Shown: positions 23,935 through 31,247 of the stretch, one piece after another | Layout: each line of letters opens with the position of its first letter | Numbering within the stretch: position 1 is the stretch's first letter | From: Methanoregula sp. | GTDB taxonomy: Archaea; Halobacteriota; Methanomicrobia; Methanomicrobiales; Methanospirillaceae | Direction: 5' to 3' | NCBI GenBank assembly: GCA_030694985.1 | Contig: JAUYTV010000019.1 | Coordinates: 1-33,550, forward strand | Length of the DNA stretch: 33,550 nt | Made by a program: the position numbers and the translations under genes | The notes under the pieces: generated by a model | Database searches by the model: none | What the model saw: only the letters and a program-made list of their open reading frames with translations | What the model was told of the DNA's origin: nothing

Positions 23935-24304
23935 TACATGGGCATGGATTGAGATGATGATGGGATCCAAGCAGGGGGAACGTGTACGCACTGTCATCCT
24001 TAATAATCCGGACCTTTTCATTTCAACATTAACAATCTATGAGCTCCGTTACCGGATCGAACAACTCAAGGATTTAAAAAGTGCCATCTCAATTATCAAC
24101 CAGATCACAGAACAAGTGGAGGTTATTCCGGTTGACAACCAGATTGCAATGCTTGGAGGTACAATCAAACTCGGGCAATGCCAAGGGAAAACTAAGATGG
24201 GAGCTGTGGACTGCATGATCCTTGCAACCGCCCGGTTGCACGGATTGAAAATCCTGAGCGGCGACAAGCACTTCAATGGTCTTGAAGAGATAATAAATCT
24301 CTAA
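23909..24304 (+). CDS. vapC: PIN-domain ribonuclease toxin (VapC-like)
   Basis: A 131-residue PIN protein: LVDTWAWIEM (Asp9, first acidic residue), ISTLTIYELRYRI (Glu), then GAVDCMILATARLHGLKILSGDKHF with two further Asp that complete the metal site. PIN toxins cleave RNA, often tRNA. The ATG at 23909 is preferred to 23903 because AGAGGAGG sits at a suitable six-base distance. It overlaps the end of the antitoxin gene by 26 bases. All acidic residues are present, so it looks active. It lies in the same accessory region as the broken DUF4411 module. Confidence 0.9.
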   Translation: MTAPSILVDTWAWIEMMMGSKQGERVRTVILNNPDLFISTLTIYELRYRIEQLKDLKSAISIINQITEQVEVIPVDNQIAMLGGTIKLGQCQGKTKMGAVDCMILATARLHGLKILSGDKHFNGLEEIINL

Positions 24305-24327
24305 ATTAAAAAAAAAATGTGATCCCC

Positions 24328-24748
24328 ATGAACCCCATAACACAAGAACAGGTGGCGGCACTTTTCGCTCATCTGGAATCAGGAAACGCAGACGCATTCT
24401 TCCGGCACGTTGCTGATGATGTGGACTGGACGGTGATGGGAACCCACCCGCTGGCCGGCACCTACCATACCAAGCAGGAGTTCATCGCCCACACCTTCAC
24501 GAGGCTCAACACGGTGCTCAAAGACGGAGTAATGTTGCGGGTGACCCATATTCTTGTCTCTGGAAATTTCGCAGCAGTTGAACTCGAAGCTCTCTCCACT
24601 GCTCTCAATGGAGTCCCATTCCGAAAACCGGTACTGTTGGATCTGCCGGTTCGATCACGGGCGGATTGTGGAAGTGCGGGCGTATCTTGATTCTGCGCTT
24701 GTGCAGAAACTTCTTACTGATAATGAGCCGGTGCTGAAACGGAAATGA
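24328..24748 (+). pseudogene. SnoaL/NTF2-like gene with a one-base frameshift
   Basis: The ATG at 24328, with GTGATC before it, opens an NTF2-fold protein: QVAALFAHLESGNADAFFRH, then VDWTVMGTHPLAGTYHTKQEF, typical of SnoaL-like ketosteroid-isomerase relatives. At about 24621 (TTCC) the frame breaks. Reading one base less there restores ENRYCWICRFDHGRIVEVRAYL and DSALVQKLL, exactly the expected last beta-strands, ending at 24748. Uncorrected, the frame stops near 24690. Either a real frameshift or a base error in the sequence. The full-length product would be about 139 residues. These small proteins have varied or unknown ligands. Confidence 0.75.
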
Positions 24749-24863
24749 AACCCTGCACAACCGCAGTTATCTGAAATGGGCTACGGTAAGTATCGTAGAA
24801 CGTATTGTCAAATATTCCTGTCAGATTCCTTTTTTGGGAATCCCCTCCTCAAAGCACCCGGTA

Positions 24864-24876
24864 TTTTTATAAATAT
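24864..24876 (+). promoter_or_regulatory. Strong TATA-like box with no protein gene downstream
   Basis: The sequence TTTTTATAAATATA is the best archaeal TATA match I see in the window. On the plus strand, transcription would begin near 24897. The next gene is on the opposite strand, so the promoter is an orphan unless the candidate RNA is real. AT-rich symmetry means the orientation is not certain. Confidence 0.45.
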
Positions 24877-24896
24877 ACAAATATTTGACTCTTATA

Positions 24897-24999
24897 GCAG
24901 GCACCGGGTGGCAAATCATAAGGGAAACGACCTGCAATACCCTCCAAAAAAAGGGGCTGTTGTAAGCCCGCTATTTTGACAGGTTTTATCCTGATTAAA
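24897..24999 (+). ncRNA. Candidate small RNA (unrecognised)
   Basis: The predicted start, 26-27 bases after the TATA centre, falls on GCAGG (24897-24901), which pairs with CCTGC (24931-24935) to close a 29-base loop. A hairpin GGGCT-gttgta-AGCCC (24954-24969) follows, and then GTTTTA...TAAAAC with T-runs near 24971-25000. The order promoter, stem, hairpin, T-rich end looks like a transcription unit without a protein. It matches no RNA family I know. Short stems in AT-rich DNA arise by chance, so confidence is low. Confidence 0.22.
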
Positions 25000-25145
25000 A
25001 CACTTATTTTCGAAAAATAACGGATTAAAAGACTATTTTCCACAGGTGTTGACGCACTTCCACTGGAACCGGATTTGACCCTGGTCTTTTTGCCAAACGG
25101 AGCCCGTATAGGGCTTATTTGGTTTCAGGGCCTTTGATGGATTTG

Positions 25146-25538
25146 CTACTTAAAGAATGGATTGCCTTTTTCCCTCTTATTAAAAACCGGCTTCTCCTGG
25201 TCGACCATGTTAATCTCCATCAACTTGTCTCCAAAGACCCGGTACCGCTGGAAGATCCGGCTCCAGACATAGCGCACCCAGAGTTCGCGGCTGATATGTT
25301 CAGGCATTGGCAGGGTCCGGAGGATCTCAAAATCATCGGAAAAGAAGTCCACCCACAGATCGAATTCGCCCGGTGAACGCCGGGCTGTCCTGACCCGGAT
25401 CATAATGGCATCATGATCGCAGTAGGCAATGGCATCGTACGGCAGATCAGGTTCCGGGTTGGGTACCCAGCGGTAACCCTGCCGCTCGGCAAATTTTTTC
25501 GCTGACTTAATGGTAACGACCGGTCGTACGCCCCGCAT
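25146..25538 (-). CDS. Hypothetical conserved-looking protein (130 residues)
   Basis: I do not recognise the family. The 130-residue protein begins with a basic helix (VVTIKSAKKFAERQGYRW), then a mixed alpha/beta part (YDAIAYCDHDAIMIRVRTARR, GEFDLWVDFFSDDFEILRTL), and ends in a helix with aromatic residues (RELWVRYVWSRIFQRYRVFG). The DAIA...IMIRVR pattern is faintly nuclease-like, without the complete set of catalytic residues. GGTG lies before the ATG at 25538. It stands alone, downstream of the sensor-kinase locus and in the same direction. Confidence 0.65.
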   Translation of the reverse strand: MRGVRPVVTIKSAKKFAERQGYRWVPNPEPDLPYDAIAYCDHDAIMIRVRTARRSPGEFDLWVDFFSDDFEILRTLPMPEHISRELWVRYVWSRIFQRYRVFGDKLMEINMVDQEKPVFNKREKGNPFFK

Positions 25539-25870
25539 CTTTGCAACACCTTCAATTCACTTAATTTTCTGGGATCCTTCTGAAACAGAATGCATGACAG
25601 GTAGATACGCTTTGTTATCGAGAGTCGCTGCGTTTTTAAAGCGGGGATTCATCCGCAGGCTGCTTGAGGATGCATCATTATCTCCGCTGGACCGGGCACA
25701 ACGATTTCGTTTTTTTAATAGAACCTGTTATCAAATCCAAAAAAAATGGCCCAAGGGAAAAATGATCTGCGTAAGATTCAACGCAATATTTTCTCGCTCC
25801 GGAAAAACAGCCCGCCTGTGCATGAACAAACGGGGTTCTAAAAAAAAAGCACTTGATGGTTAACAAAAAA
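25539..25870. other. Intergenic region, no confident gene
   Basis: A plus-strand frame from an ATG at 25594 to 25863 encodes an Arg/Lys-rich 89-residue product without a ribosome site. The minus-strand frame here is no better. An A-run at 25839-25849 and T-runs on the minus strand near 25865-25879 could terminate the three-gene operon that ends at 25871. Confidence 0.4.
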
Positions 25871-26101
25871 TTATTTTTTTAGATTCCTGATCTTCGTGGC
25901 AATTTCATTGGCTTTCTGCTCACCGGCAAAAATCTGCATACCTTTTTTGAATTGTTCAGAAAATTCTTCAATATTTTCTTCTGACAGATCTTGTGGCAGG
26001 ATCGCCATTTTCCTGCATTGCATATAAACTGCAGATGTTGCCAGACCTTTTCCTATGACCGGGGATAAGATATTGGTAATTTCATCTGCGATCTGGCTCA
26101 T
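25871..26101 (-). CDS. Small soluble helical protein at the end of the sensor-linked operon
   Basis: A 76-residue protein, probably all helical (SQIADEITNILSPVIGKGLA, then CRKMAILPQDLSEENIEEFSEQFKKGMQ), with no membrane segment. Its ATG overlaps the stop of the upstream membrane-protein gene by four bases. I do not recognise it. Tight coupling to two paralogous membrane proteins and a position below two sensor kinases suggest a cytoplasmic partner in the same process; that is inference. Confidence 0.75.
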   Translation of the reverse strand: MSQIADEITNILSPVIGKGLATSAVYMQCRKMAILPQDLSEENIEEFSEQFKKGMQIFAGEQKANEIATKIRNLKK

Positions 26102-26430
26102 GATTTAACCCCCGGAAACAGGGTCCGTAATTTTTTTGCAGCAATGATATAGAAAACTCCTGCAAACAGGTAACAGATACTCTGGACCCATCTCAGCGAA
26201 TAGGCGCTGGTAAAACCAAAGTCCGTGCCGTCCCCGAAATAACGCAAGAGTGACCCCATTGTCATGAACAGGGCAAACAGGCACAGGAAATCAATGAATG
26301 ATTTCACATTCCCGCCGAAATATTTTCGTGTGTCAAGATAGATCAGGAAGACTGCGGCAAATAGCAGGAATGTAATGATTTTCAGCGCCGGGTTCAGGGG
26401 ACTTATCGCATAATCAAGAAGATCCATCAT
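26098..26430 (-). CDS. Three-TM membrane protein, paralogue B
   Basis: A 110-residue membrane protein with hydrophobic segments at about residues 15-31, 44-60 and 78-98. It shares with the upstream neighbour the pattern LNPALKIITFLLF, then a GG-x-x-K turn, LLRYFGDG and a Trp before the last helix (LRWVQSICYLFAGV). The start at 26430 overlaps the upstream stop by four bases and its stop overlaps the next start by four. Function not recognised. Confidence 0.8.
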   Translation of the reverse strand: MMDLLDYAISPLNPALKIITFLLFAAVFLIYLDTRKYFGGNVKSFIDFLCLFALFMTMGSLLRYFGDGTDFGFTSAYSLRWVQSICYLFAGVFYIIAAKKLRTLFPGVKS

Positions 26431-26774
26431 CTCTGCTCCCCGCTTTGTTCCCCGCCAAACAGGGCAATTGCATTTTTAAATTTCATTCTCACGATATACG
26501 CAATCACAAGGGTGATCATCGCTAAAGCAAGGGAAAAAAAACTTTCCGCCCATTTCCACTGGATGTAGAAATCCCCCTCGTACCGGAATATCCACGCCAG
26601 TACTCCGGCAACACCTCCCAGCAGGAGCAGGGTGGCTACTAACTTTAATTTTCCCCCGTAGATCAAACGGCAGCGATAAAACACGTACACTGCAATGACA
26701 AACAGTAAAAGAACAATAAGCTTCAGCAAAGGATTGAGGATACTGTCCTGATAGGAAAAAAGTTCAAGTACCAT
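26427..26774 (-). CDS. Three-TM membrane protein, paralogue A
   Basis: A 115-residue membrane protein opening LFSYQDSILNPLLKLIVLLL, with helices at about residues 15-32, 43-62 and 77-95 and a WIFRYEGDFYIQWKWAESF segment between the second and third. It is a diverged tandem paralogue of the next gene (shared LNP-x-LK, GG-x-x-K, RY-x-GD, Trp). It lies about 150 bases downstream of the large kinase on the same strand. An unstudied membrane pair, possibly a receptor or effector under the kinases; context only. Confidence 0.8.
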   Translation of the reverse strand: MVLELFSYQDSILNPLLKLIVLLLFVIAVYVFYRCRLIYGGKLKLVATLLLLGGVAGVLAWIFRYEGDFYIQWKWAESFFSLALAMITLVIAYIVRMKFKNAIALFGGEQSGEQR

Positions 26775-26924
26775 GTTCTCTTACCCTCTCGCACTACACA
26801 TCAATTTTTCTAGGTAATGTGTTTCCCCCGGCAATTCACTCGCTTTATTCAATACCATTCCTCTTTTCCCCCTTTATGTATTCTCAACATCTGTGGTATC
26901 AGCAGCATCGTAACTCTGGATGGT

Positions 26925-29900
26925 TCAACCCGAACCCCTTCGCCATGTTCCGGGAGGCAGGTGGATCTCAAAACGAGCGCCTTTTCCTTCAGTCCCGGTT
27001 TCTGTTATGGATAAACCGGTGATTGGAAGGATCTGACGAATCAGGTACAGGCCAAATCCGGTATTTGTACCGAATCCACTTTCAAATATCCTCTCTTTGA
27101 TGGGTGCCGGTATTCCAACGCCATTATCTTCAATAATAAGCGTGCCTGAGCTTTCCTCTTCGATGAAATGAAGGGTGATTTCTGTCACATGCACCCCATG
27201 ACGGATAGCGTTTTCAAAAAGATTGTATAAACCCAGCATAAACATGGGATCGGCAAAGACCTCGTAATTTCCTGTTTTTACTTTGAGATCAACATTCTCC
27301 GGGAAAAGATCAACAGCTGCCATTTTTGAGATCTTACCGATATCCTGCCATACCGGGCCTTCCACTCCCAGTTTTTCGTATTCTTTGGTGAACAGGATCA
27401 TGGTAGAGATCCGCTGCGCAGCGGATGCAACCTTCTGGGAATATACAATGAGCGTTGGATCGGGCTGTTTTTTTTCGAGAATGCGGAGGTACCCCGTGAG
27501 CACCGCGAGCTGGTTATTGATATCGTGGCGGGTGATGGAAGAGAGGATACTGAGTTTCTGGTTTGCCATCTTTAAGGCATCTTCCACCCGCTTACGCTCG
27601 GTGATATCCCGTGCTGCGGCAAAGACACCCTGCACTTTTCCTGTTCCATCACGGTAGACCGTTGCGTTATACAGGACAGACGTGATTTTTCCATCCTTGT
27701 GCCGGATCTCAAGCGGGTAATCCAGTACAACACCCTGATCAAACACTTTACGGTATCCTTCCTTTGCCCGCACGAGATCCGTGAAATAATCCGAAAAATC
27801 GGTTCCGATCAGGTAATCACGGGAGTATCCGGTAACCTGTTCGGTTGCTGCATTGACGTCCGTGATCCTTCCCTCAGGAGAAATGGTGACCAGTGAGTCA
27901 AGGCTGACCTCGATCAGCTTGCGGGTGTACTGGGCAGCTTCATAGAGTGCTCCTTCTGCCCGCTTGCGTTCGGTGATATCAATGAGGAGGAGAAGGATTG
28001 CGGGATTGTTCTGGTATTGGATCGGGGTCGCCTTCACGATCACCGATCTCCGGATCGCGTTCTTGGTGATTATTTCGATCTCATATGGGGGGATGTCACC
28101 TCCTTTCTGGCGGACTGCAATATTAGCATTCACCTGTTTGTGATACTCCAGAGGAATATAGGACAGTAAATGCGTGCCGACCATTTCGTCAGCCTCGAAC
28201 CCCCATGCGTTTGCCGATGCCGGGTTCACGTAGAGAAGAATCCCATCCGATCCATAGACAGAGAGATACTCGGGCAGGTTTTCCACAAGCCCCCGGTTGA
28301 ATGACTCGCTCTCCGCAAGCGCCTGCTCGGCCTGTTTTTCTCTGGTGACATCAGAGACTATACCCAAAAATCCGCCCGATCCATGATCGTCTCGTAACAG
28401 GCGGGTGGATGACCTCACCCAGGAATGACTGCCATCTTTATGTTTCAGTCGCCACTCGAACGGCAAAATTATTCCGGTGCTGATCTCTGCAAACCGTTTC
28501 TGGATATTTGGAATATCGTCTTTAAATACAACATCCATAAATGGTTTGCCCAGGAGATCGGAGGAAGAATACCCGTACTGGCGCTCTACTACCGGACTCA
28601 CGTAAGTGATGATGCCGTTATTGTCTAATGTATATACAATATCATTGAGATTTTCCACCAGTTGCCGGTAACGCTCTTCACTCTCCCGCAGGGCATTCTC
28701 CACCCGCAAAAGTTCTGTAACATCCTGGTTTGCTCCGTGGGTCTTGATTGTCCTGCCATTTTCGTCTTTCGTGATTCCGAAACATACGATAATATGCCGG
28801 ATCTCACCATCCCTGCGAATTATCCGGTGCCCAACCTGAGATGTGTAGCAGGGGTCGGTGGCTTGTAAGGCTTTATTCACCTCATCGATAACCAAATCCT
28901 GGTCATCCGGGTGGAGGAATCTTTTGGCATACTCTTCCGCCGACATCTGGTTGCCACCTTCGAGCTCCGCAGTGGTGGCATAAAGTGCGTAGAACCGGTC
29001 ATCAAAGGTAAAGATGCCCGTAGTGGCATCAAACTCCCAGTTCACCAGATGTGCCAGTTCCATCGCTTCTGCAAGCATTTGCTGGCTTTCTTTGAGCGCA
29101 CGCTCCATCTGGTTGCGCTCAATTTCTGCGGAGGCTTTCACGGCGATAATATTCAGGATCTCCTGCATTGACGGGGACGCTTGGATCGGGTTACGGAATA
29201 GCGCACAAAGGATCCCACAAACCCGTCCACTGGAATTCCGCAGAGGGGTTCCGATGTAACTACGGATATTAAGCTCAACAAGGTCTTTGCTCTCCGGGAA
29301 GAGCTCGATGACATTATCGGGATACAGGCAGAATCCCCGCTCTGCAACATTATCGCAGGGTGTACCTTTGAGAGTGTAGGAAAAATCAGGAATCTCCTTT
29401 CCGTCAAGGAACATGGACAGGACATTGACGGTCTGGTTATCGGGCTGAATCTCACCGACCATAACGCATTCGGCCCCCAACCACGCGCTGATACTCTCTG
29501 TTATTTTCCGGAGAGAATTGAGCCCGGTTGAACCCACCATACTCTTAACTATTGCCTGGAAAGCAGACTCCGTGGCCTTGCGTTCAGTGATATCCTGGTT
29601 CACCCCATGGGTCTTGATAATCCGGCCTTCTGCATCCTTCGTAACATCGATACGTACCACAATGTGTCGGATCTCGCCATCCCTGCGAATTATCCGGTGT
29701 TCCATCTGTGACACGCAATGAAGGTCTGTTTTTTTATTGGCTTTTTTCAAAAGGTTAGCAACGCTATCACGATCTTCCGGGTGGACAAACTCCCGGGCAT
29801 ACACTTCAGCTGATATCTGGTTGCCACCTTCACGCTCCACTGTTGTTCCATAAAGAGCATAGAACCGGTCATCGAAGGTGAACATACCTGTCCTGACATC

Positions 29901-31247
29901 AAACTCCCAGCTCACCAGATGTGCGAGATCCATCGCTTCTGCGAGATGGATCTCACTAAGTTTTAGCGCTTCTTCCGCCCGCTTGCGCTCAGTGATATCC
30001 TCATAGATCCCGTAATACCCGGAAAAAGTCCCGTCTTCTTCGAATACCGGGATACCGCTGGTGTTCAGGACAACCAGCGTCCCGTTCCGGTGACGGCTGT
30101 ACATCATAAAATCCCGGCACGATTCGTGGCGGTCAAAAATGGCAAGCATGCTCGCTTTTTGTTCCTCCAGCATAGAGGGATCAAACAGGTCGTGGCAATG
30201 CATTTTCCCTACCAGCTCGTCGGGCCGGTAGCCGAGGATCTGCTCAACGGCGGGACTTGTGTATCGGTAGACTCCATCGGGATCGACTTCCCAGATCCAG
30301 GAACCGGCATTCATACTCACGGCAAGTGACCGCTGTTCGCTTCTCCGCAATTCCCTTTCGGTGTTTTTCTGCAGGATACTATCGGTGATATCCCGGCCTA
30401 CAACCTGGTATTCGACAGGACTATCATCTGTGCTAAAAAGCGCCCGGACCGACCAGATCTGCCAGTGCTGTTCTCCGTCTTTTCCCCTGACTACCCGCTC
30501 GATTTCACGAATTGGGTTTTTTTGGGAGAGTGAGCTGAGAAATTTTTCCACCTCAGCATAATTCTTCACCTGCAAAATCTCCCGGATATAGTGTCCCTTG
30601 ACATTTTTTATGTCCAGCAACGATGCGAAATATGAACGATATGCCTCGTTGACGAATGTCAGGTTTCCATCAGGAGTAAACCGGGCAATCATCTCTGTCT
30701 GGTCATTGACAACCGAGCGATATCGCTCCTCGCTCTGTTTAAGTGCCATTTCCTGCCGGGTCAGTTTATCCAGATTTGTACGAAGCTCCTCTTCGGTTGC
30801 CGTGATCTGTTCATAGGAGGCGTTGAGCTCCTCGTTCTTCTTGATCAGTGACTCTTCCGCACGTTTCCGCGTTACAGCGTACCGAATCTTGTTAGAAAGC
30901 TCGGCGAATTGCGACTTGGGTTCACCGCCTTTCTGGAGATAAAAGTCAGCACCTTCGTTGAGTGCCTGAATGACTACATCTTCACGCCCTCTCCCGGTAA
31001 AAATGATAAACGGTGTAGTGTTCTCTGATGCTTTGAGCTGTTTGAGGAATTCGATCCCGTCCATATCCGGCATCTGGTAATCAGAGATAATGGCATCATA
31101 CCGTTTCGTTTTAAGTTGCAGGAGCGCTTCTATAGCAGATTCAAGCGTATCGACCGTATACTGCCCTGTTTTTTCAAGGAACAGTTTGCCAATATCCAGC
31201 AGGACGGGTTCGTCATCGACATAGAGAACCCGGATTTTATCTGCCAT
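26925..31247 (-). CDS. Giant sensor: receiver, seven PAS domains, GAF, histidine kinase
   Basis: A 1440-residue soluble protein. Receiver: residues 1-125, Asp56 in IISDYQMPDMDG. Coiled coil to about 170. PAS1 near 175, PAS2 near 305, PAS3 near 434, GAF 559-715, PAS4 near 721, PAS5 near 857, PAS6 near 976, PAS7 near 1101. Kinase 1226-1435: H-box LSSITRHDINNQL with His1241 (codon 27525-27527), then LFENAIRHG, EDNGVGIPAP, and GFGTNTGFGLYLIRQILPITGL. PAS3 and PAS4 are internal duplicates either side of the GAF domain. No membrane segment, so it senses something in the cytoplasm. The ATG at 31247 overlaps the upstream stop by one base (TAATG) with GGAGATGAG as ribosome site. No DNA-binding output. 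Confidence 0.93.
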   Translation of the reverse strand: MADKIRVLYVDDEPVLLDIGKLFLEKTGQYTVDTLESAIEALLQLKTKRYDAIISDYQMPDMDGIEFLKQLKASENTTPFIIFTGRGREDVVIQALNEGADFYLQKGGEPKSQFAELSNKIRYAVTRKRAEESLIKKNEELNASYEQITATEEELRTNLDKLTRQEMALKQSEERYRSVVNDQTEMIARFTPDGNLTFVNEAYRSYFASLLDIKNVKGHYIREILQVKNYAEVEKFLSSLSQKNPIREIERVVRGKDGEQHWQIWSVRALFSTDDSPVEYQVVGRDITDSILQKNTERELRRSEQRSLAVSMNAGSWIWEVDPDGVYRYTSPAVEQILGYRPDELVGKMHCHDLFDPSMLEEQKASMLAIFDRHESCRDFMMYSRHRNGTLVVLNTSGIPVFEEDGTFSGYYGIYEDITERKRAEEALKLSEIHLAEAMDLAHLVSWEFDVRTGMFTFDDRFYALYGTTVEREGGNQISAEVYAREFVHPEDRDSVANLLKKANKKTDLHCVSQMEHRIIRRDGEIRHIVVRIDVTKDAEGRIIKTHGVNQDITERKATESAFQAIVKSMVGSTGLNSLRKITESISAWLGAECVMVGEIQPDNQTVNVLSMFLDGKEIPDFSYTLKGTPCDNVAERGFCLYPDNVIELFPESKDLVELNIRSYIGTPLRNSSGRVCGILCALFRNPIQASPSMQEILNIIAVKASAEIERNQMERALKESQQMLAEAMELAHLVNWEFDATTGIFTFDDRFYALYATTAELEGGNQMSAEEYAKRFLHPDDQDLVIDEVNKALQATDPCYTSQVGHRIIRRDGEIRHIIVCFGITKDENGRTIKTHGANQDVTELLRVENALRESEERYRQLVENLNDIVYTLDNNGIITYVSPVVERQYGYSSSDLLGKPFMDVVFKDDIPNIQKRFAEISTGIILPFEWRLKHKDGSHSWVRSSTRLLRDDHGSGGFLGIVSDVTREKQAEQALAESESFNRGLVENLPEYLSVYGSDGILLYVNPASANAWGFEADEMVGTHLLSYIPLEYHKQVNANIAVRQKGGDIPPYEIEIITKNAIRRSVIVKATPIQYQNNPAILLLLIDITERKRAEGALYEAAQYTRKLIEVSLDSLVTISPEGRITDVNAATEQVTGYSRDYLIGTDFSDYFTDLVRAKEGYRKVFDQGVVLDYPLEIRHKDGKITSVLYNATVYRDGTGKVQGVFAAARDITERKRVEDALKMANQKLSILSSITRHDINNQLAVLTGYLRILEKKQPDPTLIVYSQKVASAAQRISTMILFTKEYEKLGVEGPVWQDIGKISKMAAVDLFPENVDLKVKTGNYEVFADPMFMLGLYNLFENAIRHGVHVTEITLHFIEEESSGTLIIEDNGVGIPAPIKERIFESGFGTNTGFGLYLIRQILPITGLSITETGTEGKGARFEIHLPPGTWRRGSG

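Larger units (their letters stand above)
24749..25145. other. Intergenic region with an orphan promoter and interleaved inverted repeats
   Basis: No convincing protein gene. GTCAAATATT (24807-24816) is the reverse complement of AATATTTGAC (24880-24889). CACCCGGT (24855-24862) is the reverse complement of ACCGGGTG (24903-24910). The two pairs interleave. A strong TATA-like element is at 24864-24876. Further short hairpins are listed with the candidate RNA. Confidence 0.5.

Noticed and set aside
24776-24979. 67-codon frame over the candidate RNA
   Set aside because: It starts before the predicted transcription start and reads through the hairpins; no ribosome site.
25594-25863. 89-codon Arg/Lys-rich plus-strand frame
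   Set aside because: No ribosome site, and low-complexity basic composition; noted only under the intergenic entry.
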